From positions 1,364,001 through 1,428,000 of the forward strand of contig NZ_JBJHZY010000001.1 in NCBI RefSeq assembly GCF_045310525.1: a stretch of DNA of 64,000 nt, read 5' to 3'. Each line of letters begins with the position of its first letter. Positions within the stretch are counted from its first letter, which is position 1. The position numbers were made by a program, and so were the translations under genes. The DNA is from Clostridium_AT radicumherbarum. Lineage in GTDB: Bacteria; Bacillota; Clostridia; Clostridiales; Clostridiaceae. The notes beneath the pieces were generated by a model. The model saw only the letters and a list, made by a program, of their open reading frames with translations, ran no database searches and was not told the origin of the DNA. Shown piece by piece: positions 7,440-15,838 of the stretch.

Positions 7440-9039
7440 TATTAATTATGAATGTAATATAAGGGAGTATTCAATAAATGACAGAGCTGAGAAAGTTGTT
7501 GAAAGCATTATACATGAGAAGCCCAATATAGTGGCTTTTTCTTGTTATATATGGAATATAAGCTTTGTAAAGCAAATAGCAGTTTTAATAAAATTAATTA
7601 ATAAGGATATTAAAATATTATATGGGGGTCCAGAAGTATCCTTTAATAGTGATGAATTTTTTCATAATCATCCAGTGGATTATATTATTGAGGGAGAGGG
7701 AGAAGAAACATTTAGAGAATTTGTCTTAGCTTTTAAGGAAGGTCTAGAACCTGATAATATAAAAGGTGTATATTACAAGGAGGGCAGCCTGATTAAATAT
7801 GGCGGCAGAAGGCCTTTAATGGACATAAATAAACTGATCTTTCCCTATGAAAAAGATGAAGACTTAAATAATAAAATAATATATTATGAAGGAGCCAGAG
7901 GATGTCCTTTTAATTGTAAATACTGTCTCTCATCTACAATCCATGGTGTCAGGTTTTTAGATATAAATAGGGTAAAAAAAGATTTAAATAACTTAATAAA
8001 TAAAAAGGTTAAACTCATTAAATTTGTAGATAGAACCTTTAATTGCAGCAGCAAATTTGCTATGGAGGTATGGAGCTATTTAATATCTTTAAATACTGAT
8101 ACAACCTTTCATTTCGAAATCTCTGCTGATATCTTAAGAGATGAACAGTTAGAACTTTTAAAAAGTGCTCCTAAAGGTAGATTTCAATTTGAAATAGGGG
8201 TTCAAACAACTAATTATGAGATTTTAAAAAACATCAATAGATTTGTATCCTTCGAAGATATAAAGAGTCAAGTAAATATATTAAATGGCTTTGGAAATAT
8301 TAAGCAACACTTGGATTTAATTGCAGGACTTCCAGGAGAAAATTTTGAATCCTTTAAAAGATCATTTAATGAACTTTATAGTATTAGGCCTGATGAGATT
8401 CAACTTGGTTTTCTTAAATTATTAAAAGGGTCCCCAATGAAAGAAGAAGCTAATAAATGGGGTATTGTCTCTTCCCCCTATGAACCTTACGAGGTTATTA
8501 GTACGAAGGATATAAGCTACGAGGAATTGACCTTGTTAAAAAAAGTAGAAGAAATGGTAGATAAGTACTATAATTCTGGTAAGTTTAATAGTATACTAAA
8601 ATATTTTCTGCCTAAATTTGAAAATCCCTTTGAATTTTACCTAAATTTAGGTTTGTTCTTTAGTGAGAAAGGATACTTTAATAGAAGTCTATCTTCAATA
8701 GAATATTATAAAGTTTTTTTAGAATTTAATGCTGAGGTAATTAAGGAAAGAAATGAAAATTTAATAGATATAATAAAATACGACTTTTTAAAATTTAATA
8801 AGAAAAAATATCTTCCCAACTTCATAGATAGAAATATTGATAAAATTACAGAAAAGAAAATAAAATTAGCAATTAAAGAAAAAATAATCACCATTGATTA
8901 TTTAAATTATAACCTTGAGAAATTTAATATAGATATTAATAAATTTCTAAGTTCAGGTAGAATAATTAATGGCAGTTTCTATTATATTTTTGATGAAGAT
9001 AATACTGAAAATGTTTTAGAAATAATTGCATCCATATGA
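7357..9039 (+). CDS. B12-binding-domain radical SAM protein (DUF4080 type)
   Basis: 560 residues from the ATG at 7357, which follows AAAGGATG; the frame is open further upstream but lacks a good start there. Residues 1-130 form a cobalamin-binding-like Rossmann domain with LLVGINSKFIHSNLAIRYL and the block ILYGGPEVSF. The radical SAM cluster motif is C183-x3-C187-x2-C190 in GARGCPFNCKYC, followed by a TIM-barrel region with FEISADIL and FEIGVQTTN. The C-terminal 200 residues match the DUF4080 arrangement by general appearance. Proteins of this type methylate or rearrange unknown substrates, and the substrate here is unknown. Translation is probably coupled to the overlapping upstream gene. 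Confidence 0.82.
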   Translation: MKLLLVGINSKFIHSNLAIRYLRAFTSDINYECNIREYSINDRAEKVVESIIHEKPNIVAFSCYIWNISFVKQIAVLIKLINKDIKILYGGPEVSFNSDEFFHNHPVDYIIEGEGEETFREFVLAFKEGLEPDNIKGVYYKEGSLIKYGGRRPLMDINKLIFPYEKDEDLNNKIIYYEGARGCPFNCKYCLSSTIHGVRFLDINRVKKDLNNLINKKVKLIKFVDRTFNCSSKFAMEVWSYLISLNTDTTFHFEISADILRDEQLELLKSAPKGRFQFEIGVQTTNYEILKNINRFVSFEDIKSQVNILNGFGNIKQHLDLIAGLPGENFESFKRSFNELYSIRPDEIQLGFLKLLKGSPMKEEANKWGIVSSPYEPYEVISTKDISYEELTLLKKVEEMVDKYYNSGKFNSILKYFLPKFENPFEFYLNLGLFFSEKGYFNRSLSSIEYYKVFLEFNAEVIKERNENLIDIIKYDFLKFNKKKYLPNFIDRNIDKITEKKIKLAIKEKIITIDYLNYNLEKFNIDINKFLSSGRIINGSFYYIFDEDNTENVLEIIASI

Positions 9040-9105
9040 CTTATTATTTATTTATCAGAATTGTTAATAGGCTTAAATACTTATAAAAAATACGGGGGTA
9101 AGTAA

Positions 9106-9570
9106 ATGGCAGTGAAAGAGATTCTTAGATTTGGAAATCAAAAGCTAAAAAGGGTTAGCAGAAAAGTTGATATTATAGATGTTGAAATTATTAAATTAAT
9201 AGAGGATTTAAAGGATACACTCTATAGTACCACTGGTATTGGGCTTGCAGCCCCTCAAATTGGCGTGTTAAAAAGAGTGATTTTTATAGATTTAAGAGAA
9301 GGAAAGGAAGCAATTGCATTAGTAAATCCTAAAATTGTTGCGAAGGTAGGCAAGGAGGAAGGCATAGAAGGCTGCTTAAGCTATCCAGGTTTTGAAGGTT
9401 CGTTAATCAGACCAAAGAAGGTAACCGTACAAGGAATGGATATTAACGGCAATACAGTTCAGTACAATGCAGAGGGGCTACTTGCAAAGGCATTTTGCCA
9501 CGAAATTGATCATCTTGATGGAATATTATACATTGATAGGGCTAGAAAGGTGTATAAACTTGAAGAGTAA
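9106..9570 (+). CDS. def: Peptide deformylase
   Basis: 154 residues. It removes the formyl group from the initiator methionine of nascent proteins. All three family motifs are intact: G44-GIGLAAPQIG, E-G-C90-L-S in EGCLSYPG (metal-ligand cysteine), and H132-E133-x-x-H136 (two metal ligands and the catalytic glutamate). Length is normal. GGGGGTAAGTAA precedes the ATG. It is encoded alone rather than beside fmt, and is followed by an ECF transporter gene with its own upstream region. Confidence 0.95.
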   Translation: MAVKEILRFGNQKLKRVSRKVDIIDVEIIKLIEDLKDTLYSTTGIGLAAPQIGVLKRVIFIDLREGKEAIALVNPKIVAKVGKEEGIEGCLSYPGFEGSLIRPKKVTVQGMDINGNTVQYNAEGLLAKAFCHEIDHLDGILYIDRARKVYKLEE

Positions 9571-9610
9571 ATAAATTTTTATATTTTTCTTTACAAATAA
9601 CATTTAACTC

Positions 9611-9638
9611 TGTATACTGGTGTATATACAGGTGTATA
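9611..9638 (+). promoter_or_regulatory. Candidate operator with repeated GGTGTATA half-sites
   Basis: GGTGTATA occurs at 9619-9626 and again at 9631-9638, exactly 12 bases apart, embedded in a TATAC/GTATA-rich palindrome centred on TGTATATACA. It lies just upstream of the ribosome binding site of the ECF S-component gene. The arrangement fits a repressor site; a NiaR-type niacin regulator is a guess from the probable transported vitamin. Confidence 0.45.
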
Positions 9639-9651
9639 TGGAGGGTTTAGT

Positions 9652-10161
9652 ATGAAAGATATAAGAAAGCTGACCTATGCAGCATTATTAACAGCATGGG
9701 TAATTATTATTCCAATTTACTTCAAAGGACTTCAAGTAGTTTTGCCGCCATTTACTGCAACAATAACTGCTCATGTACCTATTTTTCTTGCCATGCTTCT
9801 AGGACCTGAAGCAGCGGTTATGGTAGCACTTGGCTCTGCACTAGGATTTTTTATATCCTCACCAATATATGTAGCAGCTAGGGCATTAATGCATGTTATT
9901 GTGGCTTTAGTGGGCGCTAATTTAATTAAAAAAGGGAAATCCTTTAATACTGCACTTATTGTTACTGCGCCAATACATGCAGTTTTAGAAGCACTAGTGG
10001 TAATACCTTTTGGCTTTACCATGTATAAGGTTTTAATAGTTGTTGGAGTTGGAACACTACTGCATCATTCTGTAGATGCTGTCATCTCATCTGTACTTGT
10101 TAAGTCTATTTCAAAAGCAACTAGAAAAGACTTAATTAAGGAATTCTCATCAAATAGATAA
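9652..10161 (+). CDS. ECF transporter S component, probably for niacin
   Basis: 169 residues with about six membrane segments, the size and layout of ECF-type vitamin transporter substrate-binding (S) subunits. The segment PPFTATITAHVPIFLAMLLGPEAA resembles the NiaX niacin S-component by memory, and the following AARALMHVIVALVGA helix fits the family. S-components work with a shared EcfT/EcfA1/EcfA2 energising module, which is not in this window. AGGG lies before the ATG. The substrate assignment is tentative; riboflavin or another vitamin would also be possible. Confidence 0.68.
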   Translation: MKDIRKLTYAALLTAWVIIIPIYFKGLQVVLPPFTATITAHVPIFLAMLLGPEAAVMVALGSALGFFISSPIYVAARALMHVIVALVGANLIKKGKSFNTALIVTAPIHAVLEALVVIPFGFTMYKVLIVVGVGTLLHHSVDAVISSVLVKSISKATRKDLIKEFSSNR

Positions 10162-10210
10162 TCAGATAAGAGAAGCTGTGACAAAATAACTTTAGCAGAA
10201 TGAAAAGATG

Positions 10211-10259
10211 GCTACAATATATAAAATATGCTAATGTAGCATATTTTATATATTGTAGC
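10211..10259. terminator. Perfect 22-bp palindrome, bidirectional terminator
   Basis: Arms at 10211-10232 and 10238-10259 are exact complements around the loop AATGT, with the core AATATATAAAATATG. It lies between two convergent genes and is followed by TATTTTT on the plus strand. A near-copy of the core occurs at 44353-44416. Confidence 0.75.
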
Positions 10260-10276
10260 TATTTTTATGCATATAA

Positions 10277-11101
10277 CTATAGTTCTAAGTATTTCTTTAA
10301 AGAAGCTTCCCATGTAGGCATTTCTATTTCAAAACAATTCTTCAATAAGGACATATTAAGGATTGTACATTTTGGCCTTGGTGCTCTATTAGAAATAAAA
10401 TTTTCAGGTATTTCTATAACGTCCTTTTTTATATTTAAATTATTAAGTATTGTTTTAACCCATATTGATTTTTTAATGGCACCTGCATTAGTACAGTTAT
10501 AAATTCCATACCTATCAGTGCAAATTATTTTTTCAATAACTTTAGTTAAATCACCTATATAGGTGGGGGAAGATATTTCGCTTGAGCACATAAATAAAGG
10601 TACTTCTTTATTTTCTATAACATTTCTTACAAAGCAATCTTTGGATCCATAAATCCAAGAGGTCCTTAGTATAAAGTATTTAGAACAAATTGTTCGAATA
10701 AGCTTTTCTCCAGCTAACTTAGTTTTACCATAAACATTTATAGGTGAACATAAATCTGTTTCATAGTATGGACCTATCTTATTTCCATCGTACACATTAT
10801 TGCAAGAAAAATAAATAATAGGTATATCTAGTAAACTGCAAGGATATGCAACGTTTAAGCTGCCAATAGTATTAATACTGTAAGCTGAGGTTTCGTCTCT
10901 TTCACATAAATCTACATTTGACAGGGCGGCAGTATGCAGTACTATATGAGGCTTTAAATTTCTTATCTTTTCTATGCACATATTTTTATCTGTTATATCT
11001 AAATCATTTTTATTTAATGCAAATATTTTATGATTTTTACTTAAGCTTTTAATAAGATAGCTGCCTATGTTGCCATCTGCACCAGTAATTAATATGTTCA
11101 T
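10277..11101 (-). CDS. RmlD-like NAD(P)-dependent sugar reductase (atypical active site)
   Basis: 274 residues of the extended short-chain dehydrogenase superfamily, closest in layout to dTDP-4-dehydrorhamnose reductase (RmlD). The N-terminal Rossmann motif is TGADGNIG, followed by NDLDITD and VLHTAALSNVD. The catalytic pair Y124-x3-K128 is present in VYGKTKLAGE. The usual STDYVFDG motif is replaced by S99-C100-NNVYDG, so the catalytic threonine is a cysteine. It stands alone: no rmlA, rmlB or rmlC is nearby. The true product may therefore not be dTDP-rhamnose. GGAGGGATTAA precedes the start on the minus strand. Confidence 0.72.
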   Translation of the reverse strand: MNILITGADGNIGSYLIKSLSKNHKIFALNKNDLDITDKNMCIEKIRNLKPHIVLHTAALSNVDLCERDETSAYSINTIGSLNVAYPCSLLDIPIIYFSCNNVYDGNKIGPYYETDLCSPINVYGKTKLAGEKLIRTICSKYFILRTSWIYGSKDCFVRNVIENKEVPLFMCSSEISSPTYIGDLTKVIEKIICTDRYGIYNCTNAGAIKKSIWVKTILNNLNIKKDVIEIPENFISNRAPRPKCTILNMSLLKNCFEIEMPTWEASLKKYLEL

Positions 11102-11251
11102 TTAATCCCTCCATAGCAAATATTCTATGTGGCAAATATTTTAAGATTCATTAAATTATATGAATTTAATAATGATACAATAATAGATATTGACAAATAT
11201 TTATATTGAATATAAAATATTATTTTACGTGTAGAAATAAGGGGTGATTAT

Positions 11252-13543
11252 ATGAGTATAGAACCTAATGAATTTCTTCAAGAAACAAAAAAGTTAAATG
11301 ATGTTAAAGCATGGTTAAAAGCTGAAATAAATATTATAGAGTCAAATGATGATATTCTTAAAGAAAAAATTGCAAAACTGAAAAGACAAGCAAAAGGGAA
11401 ATATAGTGAAGAGCTGGAAACAACGCAAAGACTTTATGAGATAACTCATAAGAATCTCAAAAACTACAGCGAAGCCGAAGGGCAGACTTTCTTTGCCAGA
11501 GTAGATTTTAGAGAATATAGAAAAGAAATGGAAAGCTTTTATATTGGTAAATTTGGATTAGGAGATAGTAAGACCGGAGACGAGGTTGTAATAGATTGGA
11601 GAGCTCCTATAGCAGATTTATATTACAGCGGTACTCAAGGAGAAGCTTATTACAAAGCACCTATTGGAGTTATAAATGGCGAACTTTCTTTAAAGAGAAA
11701 ATTTTTAATTAAAAATGGTAATTTAACAGATGCCTTTGATGAAGGAATTAATGAGATAATACTTAATTCAAAAGAAGAAGAGGGTACAGCTCTAATTGAC
11801 GAGTTTCTGAAAATAAGTTTAGAAGAAAGTATAAGCAGTAAGCTCAAGGAAGTAGTTGCAACTATACAAAAGGAACAAAACGAAATTATCAGAGCTGAAA
11901 AAAATGGGGCATTAATCGTTCAAGGTTCAGCTGGTTCAGGAAAAACAACTGTTGCTCTACATAGACTTGCATATCTGCTTTATAAATACAAGGATAAGCT
12001 TTCAGGAAATGATATCTTGGTTATTGCACCAAATAAACTTTTTTTGGATTACATCTCAGAAGTACTTCCAAACTTAGGTGTTGACATGGTAAAACAAAAG
12101 ACCTTTGAGGAACTAGCGGTGGAACTTTTAGGTATTAAAGGAAAGGTCTATAGCAAAGACAAAAAGCTATCTGTGGTACTTGAAGAAGTAGAAAAAGAAA
12201 AAATAAAGTATATTACTAACAGCAGTAAATTAAAAGGCTCCTTGACTTTTAAGACAATTTTGGACAGGTACATAAGATACATAGAAAAAAGAGATTTAGA
12301 AGTTCATGATATTACAGTAGAAGACTATGTATTATTTGATAGTAATGAGATTAAGAGATTATATTCGAAAGATATGGTAAATTTGCCTATTAATAAGAGA
12401 AAAGATGAAATCAAAAGATATTTTTTATTAAAACTTAATGGAAAGATAAATGAGGTATTAGACAAAATAGATTTCTCTTACGAATACTTGCTTGCTAGAA
12501 CAAAAAGAGTTATGGAAGATGGCAGCTTAAGAAGGCAAAGACTAGTAGAGCTTTATGATGAAAGGGATAATAAAAAGGAATATATTAAGAAAAAGGCAAA
12601 AGAATGCTTTGAGGAATATTTTACTAATTGGAGAGAAATAGACACAAGTAAGTTATATCAAGCCTTATTTAATAATAATGAAATTCTTAGTGAAGTTGTG
12701 GAAGATAAAATTCCAGGTAAACTTTTAAGTTATATTACAGAAGAATTAAATAGTAATATTAAAAATGGAATAATAGATAGTGATGATCTAGCAGCTATGC
12801 TGTATCTTAAGTTTAAAATTGAAGGAATATCTGAAAAATACAAGTTTCAGCATTTAGTAGTAGATGAAGCCCAGGATTACAGTATGCTTCAAATATATAT
12901 ATTAAGAAATCTAACAGGGAATAATTCCTTAACCTTGGTAGGAGACATAGGACAAGGTATTTACTATTATAAAGGTATAGAGGACTGGCAAAAAGTTGTT
13001 AGAGATGTTTTTGATGGAGATGCCAAGTATACTCCTCTTACTCAAAGTTATAGATCAACAGTAGAAATAATTGAATTTGCAAATAAGATTTTAAAAAAGC
13101 AAGCTAACAGCTTAAAGCCAGCTATTCCTGTATTAAGACATGGGATGCCTCCTAAAACTATAGAATTTAAAACAAAAAATGAGTTCGGATTATTAATGGA
13201 TAAAGTAGTAGAAGAAGTGGAGGTAGCTGGAAGGAAAAGCATTGCTATTATAGGAAGAACCTATGAGGAGTGCAAGTTAATCAATGAGATAATGAAAAAA
13301 AGCAATAACTATAAATGGGAATTAGTAAAAGATACAGATAAGAACCTTAGCTTAAATAGAATTATTATACCTTCCTATATGACAAAAGGCCTAGAATTTG
13401 ACTGCAGTGTGGTTTTTAATTGTAATGATACTAATTATAGTGAAAGTGAATTAGACAAAAAGCTTTTATATGTTGTATTAACAAGAGCACTTCATTTTCA
13501 GTATGTGTTTTTTAACGGTAAGATTTCTAGCTTATTAGAATAA
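11252..13543 (+). CDS. helD: HelD, RNA polymerase recycling helicase-like ATPase
   Basis: 763 residues, close to the length of B. subtilis HelD (about 774). The first 100 residues are a charged coiled-coil region, expected to insert into the RNA polymerase secondary channel. The Walker A motif is G225-SAGSGK231-TT and the Walker B motif is VVDEAQD with D538-E539. Further superfamily 1 motifs are SYRSTVEI and a C-terminal YVVLTRAL. In Bacillus the protein removes stalled RNA polymerase from DNA using ATP. UvrD/Rep-type DNA helicase is the main alternative, but the N-terminal coiled coil and length favour HelD. GGGGTGATT precedes the ATG. Confidence 0.88.
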   Translation: MSIEPNEFLQETKKLNDVKAWLKAEINIIESNDDILKEKIAKLKRQAKGKYSEELETTQRLYEITHKNLKNYSEAEGQTFFARVDFREYRKEMESFYIGKFGLGDSKTGDEVVIDWRAPIADLYYSGTQGEAYYKAPIGVINGELSLKRKFLIKNGNLTDAFDEGINEIILNSKEEEGTALIDEFLKISLEESISSKLKEVVATIQKEQNEIIRAEKNGALIVQGSAGSGKTTVALHRLAYLLYKYKDKLSGNDILVIAPNKLFLDYISEVLPNLGVDMVKQKTFEELAVELLGIKGKVYSKDKKLSVVLEEVEKEKIKYITNSSKLKGSLTFKTILDRYIRYIEKRDLEVHDITVEDYVLFDSNEIKRLYSKDMVNLPINKRKDEIKRYFLLKLNGKINEVLDKIDFSYEYLLARTKRVMEDGSLRRQRLVELYDERDNKKEYIKKKAKECFEEYFTNWREIDTSKLYQALFNNNEILSEVVEDKIPGKLLSYITEELNSNIKNGIIDSDDLAAMLYLKFKIEGISEKYKFQHLVVDEAQDYSMLQIYILRNLTGNNSLTLVGDIGQGIYYYKGIEDWQKVVRDVFDGDAKYTPLTQSYRSTVEIIEFANKILKKQANSLKPAIPVLRHGMPPKTIEFKTKNEFGLLMDKVVEEVEVAGRKSIAIIGRTYEECKLINEIMKKSNNYKWELVKDTDKNLSLNRIIIPSYMTKGLEFDCSVVFNCNDTNYSESELDKKLLYVVLTRALHFQYVFFNGKISSLLE

Positions 13544-13568
13544 GTTAGAAATCTTTTAAATTTTATTT
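13521..13568 (+). terminator. Terminator overlapping the end of helD
   Basis: AGATTTCTAGCTTAT (13521-13535) pairs with ATAAGTTAGAAATCT (13540-13554), then TTTAAATTTTATTT. The left arm lies inside the last codons of helD. Confidence 0.7.
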
Positions 13569-13640
13569 AAAAAAAATACATATTATGTTAGAATAACAAA
13601 GGGAGAAAATTGTTTAGACTAGGGAGGATAACTTGATATT

Positions 13641-14816
13641 ATGGAAAGTATTAATTTAAAAGATAACATATTTTATGTTGGTGTTAAAAACCCTGAACTA
13701 AGAGTATTTGATGTAATCATGGAAACAAATAAAGGTACTTCATATAATTCCTATTTGATTTTAGATGAAAAAATTGCATTAATAGATACGGTTAAGGATG
13801 GTTATTATGAAGAATTCTTAATCAATATAAAGAATATTATAGGGGAAAGAAAAATTGATTATATAATAGTTCAACATACAGAATTAGATCACAGCGGGTC
13901 ACTTTCAAGGTTATTAAAGGATTTTCCAGAAGCAGTAGTTGTAGGGTCAATAGCCGCCATTAATAACAGCAGACAAATAACAAATTTAGATTTTAAGTCC
14001 AGGGATATAAAAGAGGACTTAAACCTTGGAAATACAACCTTAAAATTCATTGCAGCCCCAAATCTACATTGGCCGGATACAATCTTTACCTATGCAGATA
14101 ATCAGGAAGTTTTGTTTACTTGTGACTTTCTTGGCAGCCATTATTGCCCCGTATCGGATCTTTATGAGGACTCATCTGAAGAATATTACCACGAAATGAA
14201 ATATTATTTTGATGTGATTATGGGACCCTTTAAAAAATTTGTTTTAATGGCGTTAGATAAAATAGAAGGTTTAAAAATAAGCCTTGTGGCTCCAAGCCAT
14301 GGCCCTATTCACAACCATGATATAGATAAGTATTTAAATACATATAGAGAATGGGCAGAGTTTGAAATGCCTGAAGATAAAAGAATTGAAATATTTTATG
14401 TATCAGCATATGGCAATACAGAGAAGATGGCAAAATACATAGAAGATAAGCTTACGCTTAAAGGTTATAAAGCTTCAGCTCACGAAATAACTTCAATGAG
14501 TATAGAAGAAATAACTAGCCTTATAGAAAAATCTTCAGGTATACTTTTAGGTTCACCAACAATTAACCAAGACGCATTAAAACCAGTATGGGATATTTTA
14601 TCTGTTGTTTGCGCAATAACCAATAGAGGAAAGGCTGCAGCAGCTTTTGGCTCCTATGGCTGGAGTGGGGAAGGGGTTAAAATGCTGACAGATAGACTAA
14701 AAAGCTTAAAATTTAAAGTAGTAGAGAACGGACTTATGTTTAAGTTTGTAGCTTTCGAGGAAGACTATAAGAAAGCGGATGATTTCATAGAAAAATTTCT
14801 TGAGCTTATGAAATAA
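13641..14816 (+). CDS. FprA family A-type flavoprotein (flavodiiron protein)
   Basis: 391 residues. An N-terminal metallo-beta-lactamase-like domain (about 1-250) carries the di-iron ligands H79-x-E81-x-D83-H84 in HTELDHSG, with further histidines in LHWPDT and SHGP, and an aspartate in CDFLGSH. A C-terminal flavodoxin domain (from about residue 253) binds FMN, with YGNTEKMA and GSPTINQ loops. In anaerobes these enzymes reduce oxygen to water or NO to nitrous oxide and so protect the cell. Length and motifs are typical. The start has the ribosome binding site AGGGAGGATAA about 10 bases upstream. Confidence 0.93.
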   Translation: MESINLKDNIFYVGVKNPELRVFDVIMETNKGTSYNSYLILDEKIALIDTVKDGYYEEFLINIKNIIGERKIDYIIVQHTELDHSGSLSRLLKDFPEAVVVGSIAAINNSRQITNLDFKSRDIKEDLNLGNTTLKFIAAPNLHWPDTIFTYADNQEVLFTCDFLGSHYCPVSDLYEDSSEEYYHEMKYYFDVIMGPFKKFVLMALDKIEGLKISLVAPSHGPIHNHDIDKYLNTYREWAEFEMPEDKRIEIFYVSAYGNTEKMAKYIEDKLTLKGYKASAHEITSMSIEEITSLIEKSSGILLGSPTINQDALKPVWDILSVVCAITNRGKAAAAFGSYGWSGEGVKMLTDRLKSLKFKVVENGLMFKFVAFEEDYKKADDFIEKFLELMK

Positions 14817-14845
14817 GTTAAATTGTAACAAAAGGAGTGTAGTAA

Positions 14846-15100
14846 TTGGAAGATAAAATGATTATGTCTTTTCTTAATGAGGAAGGAAAAAAAGTTGATT
14901 TTGAAGCTGTAGCAGAAATCTATTTAGAAAATAGAAAGTATTTGATATTAGCACCTGTTGAAGCCTCAAATGAAGATGATGCCTATGTGTTTAGGGTAGA
15001 TAGCGAAGAAGGAAAAGAAGTATATAATATAGTTGATAATGACGACGAATTCTTAAAGGTTAATAAAGAATACAAAAGAATACTTTATAATGATAAATAA
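14846..15100 (+). CDS. DUF1292 family small acidic protein
   Basis: 84 residues, rich in D and E. The pattern SFLNEEGKKVDFEAVAEIYLENRKYLIL and the closing VDNDDEFLKVNKEYK fit the DUF1292 family, which is widespread in clostridia and has no known function. The start codon is TTG at 14846, eight bases after AAAGGAG; an internal ATG at 14858 is possible but has no ribosome binding site. It lies between fprA and another small acidic protein gene. Confidence 0.8.
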   Translation: MEDKMIMSFLNEEGKKVDFEAVAEIYLENRKYLILAPVEASNEDDAYVFRVDSEEGKEVYNIVDNDDEFLKVNKEYKRILYNDK

Positions 15101-15121
15101 TTCTAAAGGGATGTGAAAATT

Positions 15122-15520
15122 ATGAATAAAGATGCAATAATTAAAATCTTAAGTGAAAATAATCTAACCTCAATTGAAGAAATACCTTATAATGACGAAG
15201 TCACTGTGCTAAGGTTTTTTTATGAATTTGATGAGGATGAGATAGAAGCTGCCAAAGCTTATTCCAATGATGAAAGTAAAGATGAGGAAAACAAAGATGA
15301 GTGGTATGAGGAATTTTTCCTGCCTTATCTAAATGATTTAGCAGTGGATAACGTTGGAGAGATTATTGAAGATATAATGGATAAACTTAACATAGACTCT
15401 CAATTTGTTTCCTATGAAATGGATGAGGAAGAATACAGCTCCAGTGAATTTATTGCTGCCTTTTCTGAGCAAGGTAAGCTTAAAGAAATTGAAGATATTT
15501 TGGAAGATTTAGAATTATAA
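15122..15520 (+). CDS. Small acidic conserved hypothetical protein
   Basis: 132 residues, strongly acidic, with clusters such as DESKDEENKDEWYEE and a C-terminal EDILEDLEL. No signal peptide, membrane helix or catalytic motif is visible. I prefer ATG 15122 over GTG 15113, because the AAAGGG ribosome binding site is only two bases from the GTG but about 11 from the ATG. It is 21 bases downstream of the DUF1292 gene and probably co-transcribed. I do not recognise a family with a known function. Confidence 0.7.
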   Translation: MNKDAIIKILSENNLTSIEEIPYNDEVTVLRFFYEFDEDEIEAAKAYSNDESKDEENKDEWYEEFFLPYLNDLAVDNVGEIIEDIMDKLNIDSQFVSYEMDEEEYSSSEFIAAFSEQGKLKEIEDILEDLEL

Positions 15521-15545
15521 TTTAACTAAAACTATTATATTACAG

Positions 15546-15573
15546 TTGAAAAAAAGTAGAAACATGATATAAT
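15546..15573 (+). promoter_or_regulatory. Sigma-A-type promoter for 6S RNA
   Basis: TTGAAA (15546-15551), a 16-base spacer, and TATAAT (15568-15573) lie 7-13 bases before the likely 5' end of the 6S RNA. Confidence 0.65.
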
Positions 15574-15580
15574 AATAATA

Positions 15581-15795
15581 TACTAATTCCTGAGATGTAC
15601 GCAAGGCTTATAACGTTCAACCACAGTAATTCATAGGGATTTGCAACAGATTTGTTCTATGTCATGCTTCCTAATATGGTTTATCCATATTAGCTTATTT
15701 AGAAGAAGGCAGAATGCAGATGAGCAGAACCCACCTGCTAATGTGCGGGTATGAACAAATAAGCTATACGGCATGTTGGGACTATTACTAAAGTA
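15581..15795 (+). ncRNA. ssrS: 6S RNA
   Basis: The 5' end reads CCTGAGATGTACGCAAGG, which closely matches the conserved 5' end of 6S RNA (CTGAGATGTTCGCAAG in E. coli). The 3' end GGCATGTTGGGACT mirrors the conserved 3' closing strand. Between them the region can fold into a long rod, with for example CTAATATGG/CCATATTAG. It is about 200 nt, has a good promoter before it and an intrinsic terminator after it, and contains no credible coding region. 6S RNA mimics an open promoter and sequesters the housekeeping RNA polymerase in stationary phase. Confidence 0.85.
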
Positions 15796-15799
15796 AATT

Positions 15800-15835
15800 A
15801 AAACCACAAGTTTAAAACTTGTGGTTTTATTTTTG
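15800..15835. terminator. Bidirectional terminator between 6S RNA and the polyprenyl synthase gene
   Basis: AAACCACAAGTTT (15801-15813) pairs with AAACTTGTGGTTT (15815-15827), followed by TATTTTT on the plus strand. On the minus strand it also ends the convergent operon. Confidence 0.82.
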
Positions 15836-15838
15836 AAA

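Noticed and set aside
10200..10502. Plus-strand 100-residue reading frame
   Set aside because: It is antisense to the RmlD-like gene, which has clear domain motifs, and its first part is the terminator palindrome.
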